Below, piece after piece: positions 34,670-42,718 of a stretch of 64,000 nucleotides of DNA. Origin of the DNA: Mycolicibacterium pyrenivorans. Lineage in GTDB: Bacteria; Actinomycetota; Actinomycetes; Mycobacteriales; Mycobacteriaceae. A model generated the notes under the pieces. That model worked only from the letters and a program-made list of their open reading frames with translations, was not told the origin of the DNA and did no database searches. How positions within the stretch are numbered: the first letter of the stretch is position 1; each line of letters begins with the position of its first letter. Position numbers and translations under genes: made by a program. The stretch covers positions 1 through 64,000 of the forward strand of contig NZ_JACKSH010000187.1 of assembly GCF_025821625.1 (NCBI RefSeq). Reading direction: 5' to 3'.

Positions 34670-35503
34670 CCGCACCGCACCGAACCGGGGAATTCCCATC
34701 ATCAGGCGAACCATGTGGTGCAGCGCCGATGGTGGCAGAACTCGGTTGGCGATCATCAGCATTCGCGCATCCGGACCCACCGCGCGCCGGTCGAACGGCC
34801 TGGTCCCCTCCAGTGCCTTCGCGAGACCTGCGGCGAACGCCTCGGGAGAGCGGGCCGCATAACGCATCGCGGCTCGGCCGCGCTTGTCCATCGTTCGGTG
34901 ATGCCGGGCGTAGGGCCCGTCCAGCACCCGGCAGTCCGTGGTTCCCGCGTCGGTGATGCTGTCGGTGTCGTAGGTACCGGTCACCAGAACGCTCACCCCG
35001 ATGCCGAACGGGCCGATCTCACCGGCCATCGACTCGCCCCAGCGCTCGAGGGCGGCCTTGACCGCCGAGTACGGCGCCGTTGCCGGCATCCCCCGCACCC
35101 CGCTCTCGCTCGAGACCAGCACGATCCGGCCACGTCCCGCCGCCCGCATCGACGGCAGCAGCGCCTGGGTCAGCGCGACGGGTCCGAACACGTTGGTGGC
35201 GAACATCTTCTCCCACAGCGCTACCGGGGTTTCCCCGACCATCCCGGCCGCCGTGATTCCCGCGTTGTGGACGAGCGCGTAGGGCGCACCGACCGCCTCT
35301 TGGATGTCAGCGGCCGCCCGGGCGACCGACGCAGGGTCGGTCAGGTCGAGTTGTACGCCGACGATCCGCGGGTCCGCTGCGTCGGTATCGGTCTCCTCGC
35401 GCAGGCGCGCCAGTCCTTCGTCGACGGACCGCATCGCCGCCACCACGGTCCATCCCGCGCGGTACAGATGCGCGGCGGACGCGAGCCCGAGCCCGCGCAT
35501 CAC
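34640..35503 (-). pseudogene. SDR paralog truncated at the amino terminus
   Basis: The frame matches the intact SDR at 22771-23835 from RGLGLASAAHLYRAGW onward ([33 protein letters not shown]). It has lost the first strand and the TGxxxG cofactor motif, because a deletion joins it to the end of a broken binding-protein gene near 35503. It also lacks the last 30 or so residues. Without the cofactor motif it cannot be active. Its 3' end overlaps the double-TetR gene by 30 bp. Confidence 0.8.
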
Positions 35504-36267
35504 GCGGGCTCAGCGGATGGGCATCCGCGACCGCAGGCAGAATGGCAACCGCGACATCGCGATTGACCACCGGCACGCACCATTGCGGCCGCCGGCCGGT
35601 CCTCTCCTGAAATTCGTCGAGGAAGGCCTGGCCGACCGGGTTTCCCTCGTCGTACTGGTCGATCCCGGTCCAGCCCATGAACGCATTCCACATCACCTCG
35701 TTGATCCACGCGTTCTCGAATGCTGCGCCGGCAAACCGAGGGGGGTCCCAGTCGAGCTCTGCCAGTGCGGGATTGACGGGGCGATGGTGGCTTCGGCCAC
35801 GATGCGGATCCCGCGCCGCTGACAGGCTTTGCGGAAGGTCTTGACGTAGGCTTCGCCGACCAGGGACTGCTCCATCAGGACGCCGACGACGGTGTGCCCG
35901 CCCTTGACCAGCAGGTCCGTCCAGAAGATGGGTTCGTCGAAGTGGGATCCCATCGGGAACGCGAAGAACCACTCCCCCAACGCCTCATCGGATCCGGTGA
36001 CGCTGATCGCCGGTACCCGGAACCGCTCGTTCAGTGCGTCCTTGACCGGCACCGCGTTGTCGCCGATGTGCGGGCCGAAGATCAAGAGCAGCCCTCGTCG
36101 ACCAGTTCCTGGTACGCGTCGATGAGGCCCTTTGCCATGGCGTCTTCGAAGACCATGTCGAACGGCAGCGTGAGATCATCCCGGTAGTGCTGTGGAAAGT
36201 CTTCGGACAGCAGGAAATCCATCAGATAGCCGATCTTGATCGGCTGGGCCGAGCTCTCATATGACAT
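35504..36267 (-). pseudogene. Substrate-binding protein paralog with several deletions
   Basis: Degenerate copy of the gene at 24989-26104. It begins intact (MSYESSAQPIKIGYLMDF). It has lost about 23 codons after AMAKGL, shows a 1-base frameshift near 36085, continues IFGPHIGDNAVPVKDAL, and loses about 33 codons with another frame change near 35780. It runs NPALAELDWDPPRF to AHPLSPR, then ends at the junction with the truncated SDR. Compared with copy 1, the AveC-like gene and both facing gene ends have been removed by one deletion of about 1.4 kb. Confidence 0.85.
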
Positions 36268-36311
36268 GGCGGTCCGTCACCCTGGCAACGGCGTCAGTGC
36301 ACTACTCAGAC

Positions 36312-36327
36312 AACCTAATCTTTGTTC
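36312..36327 (-). promoter_or_regulatory. Shared 16-bp operator, site d
   Basis: GAACAAAGATTAGGTT on the minus strand, 45 bp before the start of the broken binding-protein paralog. It sits at the same relative place as site a in front of the intact copy, so the regulatory site was duplicated or kept with the gene. Confidence 0.6.
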
Positions 36328-36382
36328 GGGCAATTGTGAAGCAGTCCGCACCTGGTCAACGCCTGCCACTTCCTCGACGACG

Positions 36383-36411
36383 TTGACCAAATATTCGGTC
36401 CGCACTATCGT
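36383..36411 (+). promoter_or_regulatory. Leaderless-type promoter with embedded operator, site e
   Basis: TTGACC (36383-36388), a 17-bp spacer and TATCGT (36406-36411) lie directly before ATG 36419, placing the likely transcription start on or next to the A of the ATG. GACCAAATATTCGGTC at 36385-36400 is almost a perfect palindrome and the most symmetrical copy of the shared motif. Confidence 0.6.
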
Positions 36412-36418
36412 CGACGAT

Positions 36419-37699
36419 ATGGACATGAACGACTTCGTACTCGTCTCAGTGGATGACCATCTCGTCGAGCCGCCCGACATGTTCGACGGCCACATCCCCG
36501 ACAAATACAAGGACGACGTGCCCAAGCTGATCCAGCGCGCCGACGGCACCGACGCGTGGGTCTTCGAGGGCCAGGAGGCCACCAACGTCGGCCTGAACGC
36601 CGTCGCCGGTCGCCCGCCGGACGAGTACGGTGCCGAGCCCACCAAGCTGAGCGAGATTCGGGAGGGCTGCTACAACATCCACGAGCGGATCCGTGACATG
36701 AACGCCAACGGCGTTGCCGCGTCGCTGAATTTTCCGTCCTACCCTCAGTTCTGCGGGCAGTACTTCGCGCGGGCGCAGGACAAAGACCTGGGCCTGGCGG
36801 TGCTTCGCGCCTACAACGACTGGCACATCGACGAATGGTGCGGCACCTATCCCGGCAGGATGATCCCGCAGTCACTGCCGCCGATCTGGGATCCGCAATT
36901 GATGGCAGACGAAGTGCTACGCACTGCCAAAAAAGGGTGCCACGCAGTCAGTTTCTCGGAGAATCCCACCAAGCTGAACTATCCATCCTTGCACGACCCG
37001 CACTGGGATCCGTTCTGGCAGGCGTGCAGTGATACGAACACGATCGTGAACCTGCACATCGGCTCGTCGTCGAGCGTGGTCATCACGTCGGTCGACGCTC
37101 CGGTCGACACCATGATGACGCTGCAGCCCATGAGCATCGTACAGGCGGCCGCAGACCTGATCTGGTCGCCGACCTTGCGACGGTTTCCCGATCTGACCTT
37201 CGCGCTGTCGGAAGGCGGCATCGGCTGGGTGCCCTATTTCTTGGAGCGGATCGACCGCGTCTACACGATGCACCGCGCGTGGACCCACCAGGACTTCGGT
37301 GACAAGCTCCCCAGCGAGGTGTTCCTCGACCGCATCGCGCTGTGCTTCATCGACGACGACTTCGGAGTGCAGAGTCGAGGCAAGCTCAACCTGGACATGG
37401 TGGCGTGGGAATGCGACTACCCGCATTCGGATTCGACGTGGCCGATAGCCCCCGAGTCGCTCGCCCTCTATCTCGACGGCGTGAGCGACGCCGAGGTCGA
37501 CAAGATCACGCACGAGAATGCGTTGCGGCTCTATTCCTTTGACATGTTCAAGCATCTACCGAAGGAACAGGTGACGGTCGGTGCGCTGCGCGCGCAAGCA
37601 ACGGACGTCGATCTGGGGTTCCGCTCCTCGGAACGTCTCAAGAAGACCGGCACCGACACGGTGACGGTGCTGGACCTTGCGAAGGGACTCCCTGCCTGA
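36419..37699 (+). CDS. Amidohydrolase family 2 (ACMSD-like) metal-dependent hydrolase
   Basis: A 426-residue TIM-barrel amidohydrolase of the 2-amino-3-carboxymuconate semialdehyde decarboxylase type. SVDDHLVEPP carries the first metal-site segment, with DDH in place of DxHxH. VNLHIGSSS carries a conserved His, ALSEGGIGWVPYFLERID is the family signature, and WECDYPHSDSTWP carries the terminal Asp-x-x-H-x-D metal region. Members decarboxylate or hydrolyse ring-derived acids. Start ATG 36419 is chosen from homology and the promoter immediately upstream. It is intact amid several broken genes. Confidence 0.88.
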   Translation: MDMNDFVLVSVDDHLVEPPDMFDGHIPDKYKDDVPKLIQRADGTDAWVFEGQEATNVGLNAVAGRPPDEYGAEPTKLSEIREGCYNIHERIRDMNANGVAASLNFPSYPQFCGQYFARAQDKDLGLAVLRAYNDWHIDEWCGTYPGRMIPQSLPPIWDPQLMADEVLRTAKKGCHAVSFSENPTKLNYPSLHDPHWDPFWQACSDTNTIVNLHIGSSSSVVITSVDAPVDTMMTLQPMSIVQAAADLIWSPTLRRFPDLTFALSEGGIGWVPYFLERIDRVYTMHRAWTHQDFGDKLPSEVFLDRIALCFIDDDFGVQSRGKLNLDMVAWECDYPHSDSTWPIAPESLALYLDGVSDAEVDKITHENALRLYSFDMFKHLPKEQVTVGALRAQATDVDLGFRSSERLKKTGTDTVTVLDLAKGLPA

Positions 37700-37798
37700 G
37701 GCTGCCGAAACACCTTCTGCCACCGCCACCGCACGCCCTCTACCGGCGGTTTCACGCGATCGGGACACCTCGTCGGGAGGGGGTCTTCTGGTAGCGTC

Positions 37799-37814
37799 AA
37801 GCAAACATTGGGGT
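37799..37814 (+). promoter_or_regulatory. Shared 16-bp operator, site h (in front of double-TetR copy 2)
   Basis: AAGCAAACATTGGGGT, 39 bp before the GTG start of the second double-TetR gene. It is a weaker match, but the location would give autoregulation. Confidence 0.5.
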
Positions 37815-37853
37815 CGCCGGGCCCCGACGTGTGCGGGTCATTGTGGAGGTGTC

Positions 37854-39128
37854 GTGGGGCGTCCGCAGGTGACGCGTGCCGGCCACGCCATCGCTGGCGG
37901 CGCCCGCCGCGCCGAGATCCTGCAAACCGCGGCTTCCTTGATCGCCACGTCCGGCCTGCGGACCTCGTTGCAGGAAATCGCCGACGCGGCAGGGATTCTC
38001 CCCGGCAGTCTCTACCACCATTTCGAGTCCAAAGAAGCGATCCTGGTGGAGTTGCTGCGCCGCTACCACGCCGATCTGGACCGTGTCGCCGAGCAGGCGC
38101 TGGTGCGACTCGACGAAACCCAGTCAAGGTCGGCCTTCGATCGGGTCACCGACCTCGGCGCCGCGATAGCCCGGTGTGCCGTCGCCCACCGCGCTGCACT
38201 GCAGATGTCGTTCTACGAGAGCCCGAGTCCGAACCCGGAGCTGACCGAGCTGACACAGCGGCTGCCCACCGCCACCATGGACGCGATGCTGCAGACGTTG
38301 CGGGCTGCCAGATGGGGCGGGTACCTGCGCTCCGATGTCGATCTTCCGCTGCTGGCCGATCGCGTGTGCCAGACCATGCTCCAGGTGGGCCTGGACGTGA
38401 TGCGCCACAACGCCGCGGCCGACAAGGTCGCGGTCCTGATGTGCCGGATCCTGCTGGAGGGGCTGGCGAGCGGTACGCCCACCGACGCCGAACTCGACGG
38501 GTCCCCTGCGTTCGCGGCGGCGGACGACGCGATCGCATCATGGCGTGGTGACACCGAGCAGGATGACAAGGCCGCCCTCGTCCGCGCAGTGGCGCGCAGT
38601 GAATTCGGAAGGCGCGGATACGAGAACACCACCGTCCGCGACATCGCCGCCGCCGCGGGCCTGGGCACCGGCACCGTCTACCGGGTCATCGGGTCCAAGG
38701 ACGAACTGCTGGCCTCGATCATGCAGTCGTTCGGTTCCAAGATCGCCGTCGGGTGGACCAACGTCCTTCGCTCCGAATCGTCGGCGATCGAGAAGCTGGA
38801 TGCGTTGAGTTGGGTCAACACCAACGTCCTCGGTCAGTTCGGCGACGAGTTCCGCATTCAGCTGGCCTGGATGCGGCAGTCGCCTCCGGACACTCCGAAT
38901 CCCGGGTGGTTGTTCACCACGCGGCTACGGCAGATCAAATCACTTCTCACCGAGGCGGTTCGGTCGGGCGAGATCCGCGTCGACAGCCCATCCAAGGAGA
39001 TGCTGGCCCGCGCGGTGATCGGCATCGGCTGGGTCCCGGAGAACATTCTTCGCGAACGCGGAACGCGTGCCTCGCAGTTGCTCGTCCGCGACACGAGCCT
39101 GCGCGGCGTGGTCGACCGCCCGGATTAG
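37854..39128 (+). CDS. Double TetR-domain regulator, copy 2
   Basis: A 424-residue paralog of the protein at 33329-34669. First HTH: TAASLIATSGLRTSLQEIAD and GSLYHHFESKEAILVELL. Second HTH: FGRRGYENTTVRDIAAAAGL and GTVYRVIGSKDELLAS. The start is taken as GTG 37854 behind GGAGG. The longer open frame upstream has no homology. A copy of the shared operator is 39 bp upstream, so it is the best candidate for the master regulator of the island. Confidence 0.88.
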   Translation: MGRPQVTRAGHAIAGGARRAEILQTAASLIATSGLRTSLQEIADAAGILPGSLYHHFESKEAILVELLRRYHADLDRVAEQALVRLDETQSRSAFDRVTDLGAAIARCAVAHRAALQMSFYESPSPNPELTELTQRLPTATMDAMLQTLRAARWGGYLRSDVDLPLLADRVCQTMLQVGLDVMRHNAAADKVAVLMCRILLEGLASGTPTDAELDGSPAFAAADDAIASWRGDTEQDDKAALVRAVARSEFGRRGYENTTVRDIAAAAGLGTGTVYRVIGSKDELLASIMQSFGSKIAVGWTNVLRSESSAIEKLDALSWVNTNVLGQFGDEFRIQLAWMRQSPPDTPNPGWLFTTRLRQIKSLLTEAVRSGEIRVDSPSKEMLARAVIGIGWVPENILRERGTRASQLLVRDTSLRGVVDRPD

Positions 39129-39255
39129 CCGGTGCGAACGGGCAGCTTCTCCCAGCCCCATACCGAGCTGGTGTGGGCCTTGGCCGCGTTGCCGTAATCG
39201 ACGTCCCAATCGGGCCTGCATGCGCGCCAGCGCCGATCCCAGACAGAAGTGCGCC
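39125..39255 (-). pseudogene. Cytochrome P450 3' remnant
   Basis: Only the end of a P450 remains. AHFCLGSALARMQA is the heme-loop region; after a deletion of about 13 codons and a frame change comes WDVDYGNAAKAHTSSVWGWE then the stop. It is nearly identical to the C-terminus of the P450 at 15024-16220. The stop codon overlaps the end of the double-TetR gene. From 39256 to 39347 nothing is recognisable. Confidence 0.85.
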
Positions 39256-39347
39256 GGCACCGGTCACTGGCCCGTCCCCCTGGTCGACATCAGCGTGGTC
39301 AGCGCGGCGCCGGGACCGTCGCCCGCTAGGTGTCCGTTCGATGGGTG

Positions 39348-40433
39348 TCAATCATCGAAGGCGTGACGCGGCAAGGTGTTCGGCAGGTCGAGCGAACTGA
39401 GCAGGCCTGCCGGCGCCTCGACCACGAACGGGATCGCGTTGACCACCCGCATCGCGGTGGCCGCCATGGCCGCCCTGCCTGCACCGTGGCCCTCGGCATC
39501 GCCGAGGTTCATCGCGCAGTGGATGTCGGGGTCGCCCTCGATGTCGACCCGGTAGGTCGCATCAAATTCCGATGTCGGCCAGTCCGGTGCCACATCCCTC
39601 GACATCCGGATGATGTGCTCGATGACGATCGCCTCCCTGCCGTTGACCACCCCGGCGGCCCGCGTGCACACCGCTCCGCAGGTACCCGCCGGGATGGTGC
39701 CGAACGCCACCTCGATGTCGCGATCGGTGGTCCGCCGATCCAGGGTGCCGCGGATTTCGCTCACCTCCACGCCGAGCGCGTCGGCCATCAGGTGAATCGG
39801 TGCCTTCCAGGCCATTTCGATGAACCCCGGGGTCTTGAGCATCGGTTCGAAATCCAGCGGGCGGGCGAATCCCATTCCGTCCATCATCACGTCGGCGACC
39901 GGGTAGTGGTCGTTGAGCGCTACCTCGGTGACCTTCAGGCAGTGAATCATCTTCGACTGCGTCGCCAGCAGAAGTGCCAGTTGGTCGGAGGCGAATCCCG
40001 GGAAGATTCCCGAGGCGTAGAACGACGCATCGCCGGACTTGGCCGCCGCCGCGAGTTGATCCCGCCATTCCACCGAGTAATAGGCCGGCGGATAGATCAA
40101 ACTGGTGGAAGTCGTTGACACAACGTTGATCCCGGCTTCCAACAGCCTCACGTAGTCGGGAACGGCGCCGGCGTCTCGTTCGGGGCCACTGGCGGCATAC
40201 ACCACGCAGTCGGGTTTCAGCGCGATCAGAGCCTCGGCGTCTCCTATGGCAGCGACGCCGAGAGGATCAAGGCCCGCCAGAGTCCCGGCGTCCCGACCCA
40301 CCTTGTCCTGCGTGTGAACCCAGACCCCGACGAGTTCGAGATCGGGCCGCCGACTGACCGCATCGATGGCGACTGAACCGACGCCGCCGGTCGACCACAC
40401 CATAATCCGGAGGGGCCGTACTGGTGCAGACAT
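39348..40433 (-). CDS. DapB-like NAD(P)-binding oxidoreductase, copy 1
   Basis: A 361-residue protein with a dihydrodipicolinate-reductase-type N-terminal Rossmann domain (MVWSTGGVGSVAIDAVSRRP, LVGVWVHTQDKVGRDAG, CVVYAASGPERDAG). Relatives include NAD(P)H-dependent amine dehydrogenases and 2,4-diaminopentanoate dehydrogenase. Mycobacteria carry many paralogs next to lipid catabolic genes, with unknown substrates. Start ATG 40433 is at the beginning of homology. It follows the broken LLM gene by 14 bp. A close paralog lies at 41579-42682 on the other strand. Confidence 0.8.
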   Translation of the reverse strand: MSAPVRPLRIMVWSTGGVGSVAIDAVSRRPDLELVGVWVHTQDKVGRDAGTLAGLDPLGVAAIGDAEALIALKPDCVVYAASGPERDAGAVPDYVRLLEAGINVVSTTSTSLIYPPAYYSVEWRDQLAAAAKSGDASFYASGIFPGFASDQLALLLATQSKMIHCLKVTEVALNDHYPVADVMMDGMGFARPLDFEPMLKTPGFIEMAWKAPIHLMADALGVEVSEIRGTLDRRTTDRDIEVAFGTIPAGTCGAVCTRAAGVVNGREAIVIEHIIRMSRDVAPDWPTSEFDATYRVDIEGDPDIHCAMNLGDAEGHGAGRAAMAATAMRVVNAIPFVVEAPAGLLSSLDLPNTLPRHAFDD

Positions 40434-40447
40434 GCGAGCTCCTTGTG

Positions 40448-41199
40448 TCAAGCGCCCTGAGCGGTCAGGACGGCACGTTCGAAATAGCGCCACGCCACGT
40501 CCGGCGGGACGCCGCCACACAGCGGCAGGAGCGGCAGCGGCGCACCGTCGGCGACGTGTTCGGCAGCTTCGGCCGGCGTGAATATCCGGTAGGGGCCGCC
40601 GGATTCACGCAGCGCATCGACGGTGCCGGCGCGGGTGATGCTGGCCACCGAATCGTCAAAGTGTCGGTAGGAGGCCGCCGTAACCGCGTCGTGCAGGAGG
40701 TAGGGCCCGAGTTCGGCCCAGGCCGCGTCGACGTCCTCGGCGCCCGGGCAGTGCGACCCCGGTAATCGACCTCCTCGCCACGCAGCAGTGCGATCAGCAC
40801 CGAGAGATTCTCGTCGGCCAGGCGGCCTCTCCGATCGAAATCGACTCCGAAGTGCTGATATTCCTGCGGCCGATGGCCGACACCGAATGCGTACATGACC
40901 CGGCCTCGGCTGATGATGTCCAGTGCGCAGATCTCCTCGGCGAGCCGCACCGGATCCCAGAGCGGGATGGGCGCTGCGGCGAGCAAGATGGCCAGTTGCG
41001 AAGTGCGGGCCGCGATCGCCGAGGCCAGCAAGTGCGGGGCTGCCAGGTGCCCGTCGTCGGTGTCGTGATGTTCGGAGAGCACGGCGACGACGGCTCCGCG
41101 CGTCTCGGCCCACGCGCACATGTCGACCGCAGCGGCGTACAGATCCGACGTCGACGATGCGCCGTCCGGAGCGCGCATGTCGAAGCGCAAGGTGAACAT
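40448..41199 (-). pseudogene. LLM-class flavin-dependent oxidoreductase with an internal deletion
   Basis: The 5' part from ATG 41199 encodes a luciferase-like monooxygenase start (MFTLRFDMRAPDG, VAVLSEHHDTDDGHLAAP, GRVMYAFGVGHRPQEYQHFG, LIALLRGEEVDYRGR). Near 40755 the frame changes and sequence jumps to AEDVDAAWAELGPYLLHDA, then FTPAEAAEHVADGAPLPLLP. Compared with family members of about 340 residues, some 90-100 codons of the barrel are missing. The gene cannot make an active enzyme. Confidence 0.82.
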
Positions 41200-41240
41200 C
41201 AGCGCCTCCGCAATGCTGGTATTGGCACGCCGACCAATGT

Positions 41241-41256
41241 AACCTAACTTTTGTTT
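41241..41256 (-). promoter_or_regulatory. Shared 16-bp operator, site f
   Basis: AAACAAAAGTTAGGTT on the minus strand, 42 bp before the start of the broken LLM gene, which is followed by the first DapB-like gene. Confidence 0.55.
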
Positions 41257-41578
41257 CCGTCCAGGGGTCGCCCAGCCTTGACCCGATGCGCGGACGACTG
41301 CTAGCTTCCGGAGCAAACATTAGGTTTGTAGTACCCGCCGACGGATCCGAGGTTCCACGTGACGACCCATACCAGCACGGTCGGTCCCGCTTCGGCAAAC
41401 CTGGCGAGCCGTTGACCCCGGTCGGATCCGCACCACGCCAGCCGGCTCGTCCGGCAGGTCCTGTCGGCTCGGCTAGACCTGCACTGCAACGGCTTTCGAC
41501 GCTTTGGCGGCTGCGCCACACCACAGCAGACGAACCAGGACCGTCTTCACCGCTGAGTTGTTCACTTGGGAGGATTCA
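41257..41578. other. Long divergent intergenic region before the DapB-like/mce operon
   Basis: About 320 bp without a supported gene. It holds operator site g at 41311-41326. The rest shows no gene, RNA or further repeat that I can recognise. A 5' untranslated leader of up to about 240 bases for the mce operon is possible. Confidence 0.5.
41311..41326 (+). promoter_or_regulatory. Shared 16-bp operator, site g (mce operon side)
   Basis: GAGCAAACATTAGGTT, a strong match pointing toward the DapB-like/mce operon. It lies 55 bp from site f in the divergent region, so the two sites could serve the two directions. Confidence 0.6.
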
Positions 41579-42682
41579 ATGACAGCCGAGAAGCAGCGTG
41601 TCGTGGTGTGGTCGACCGGCGGTATCGGATCCATCGCGGTCAGGGCCATCACCCAACGCCCGAATCTCGACCTGGTCGGTGTATGGGTGCACTCCCCCGA
41701 CAAGGACGGCAGGGACGCGGGTGAACTCGCCAACGGCGAACCCATCGGGCTGAAGGCTTCCGGTGACGCCGACGCTCTGATCGCTCTGAAACCCGACTGT
41801 GTCGTGTACGCGGCCAGCGGCCCGGAACGCGACGCCCTGGCGATACCCGATTACGTCAAACTCCTCAGTGCCGGGATCAACGTGGTGACCACCAGCACCA
41901 CGCGCCTGGTCAACCCGCATGCCTACGAGCCCGCGGAATGGCGGGACCAACTGAGCACCGCCGCAAAGCAGGGCCAGGCGTCGCTGTACGCCTCCGGTAT
42001 CGAACCCGGCTTCGCCGCCGACTATCTGCCGCTGGTGCTGTCGACGCAGTCGTCACAGATCGAGAAGATCCATTCGTATGAGATGGGCCTGTACGACGAC
42101 TACGGGGTGCTCGACATCATGAGCGATGCGCTCGGCTTCGGCCGCCCGCTCGAATACGAGCCCTGGATCGGTTTCCCCGGTGCCATCGCCGGTGAGTGGC
42201 AAGGACAGCTCAGGCTGGTCGCCGATGCCCTCGGCGTCGAGATCAGCGAGGTTCGGGAAACCTTCGAGCGCGCCGTGACCGATCGGACGCTGGAGGTCGC
42301 CATGGGCACCGTCGAGGCCGGGACCTGCGGCGCGCTGCGGATGCAGGCCATCGGGATGGTCGACGGCCGCGAGGCTATCGTGATCGAACACGTCACCCGA
42401 TTGGCTCACGACGTCGCCCCGGATTGGCCCCGCGGTATCGGCGACCTGTCCTACCGGGTGGTCATCACCGGGCAACCCGATATCGACTGCACTCTGGCCG
42501 CGACGCTGCGCGACCCCCGAAAGGCGGGCATCGAAGGGATGACCTCAGGAGCCGGCGCGATGGTCGCCACCGCGATGCGCGTGGTCAACGCGATCCCGTA
42601 TGTCGTTGCCGCACAACCCGGATTGGTCAGCTCGGTCGATCTCCCGCTGACGATTCCCCGCGGGTCATTCGCCGGGGCGTAG
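41579..42682 (+). CDS. DapB-like NAD(P)-binding oxidoreductase, copy 2
   Basis: A 367-residue paralog of the protein at 39348-40433. VVVWSTGGIGSIAVRAITQRP is the Rossmann motif, and CVVYAASGPERDAL and YASGIEPGFAADYLPLVLST match copy 1 closely. Start ATG 41579 behind GGGAGGA. It is 36 bp before mceA on the same strand, in the place where yrbE permease genes usually stand, so it is probably the first gene of the mce transcript. Confidence 0.82.
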   Translation: MTAEKQRVVVWSTGGIGSIAVRAITQRPNLDLVGVWVHSPDKDGRDAGELANGEPIGLKASGDADALIALKPDCVVYAASGPERDALAIPDYVKLLSAGINVVTTSTTRLVNPHAYEPAEWRDQLSTAAKQGQASLYASGIEPGFAADYLPLVLSTQSSQIEKIHSYEMGLYDDYGVLDIMSDALGFGRPLEYEPWIGFPGAIAGEWQGQLRLVADALGVEISEVRETFERAVTDRTLEVAMGTVEAGTCGALRMQAIGMVDGREAIVIEHVTRLAHDVAPDWPRGIGDLSYRVVITGQPDIDCTLAATLRDPRKAGIEGMTSGAGAMVATAMRVVNAIPYVVAAQPGLVSSVDLPLTIPRGSFAGA

Positions 42683-42718
42683 GAAACCACCGGTATCGGT
42701 CACGGGGAAGGAGCAAGG

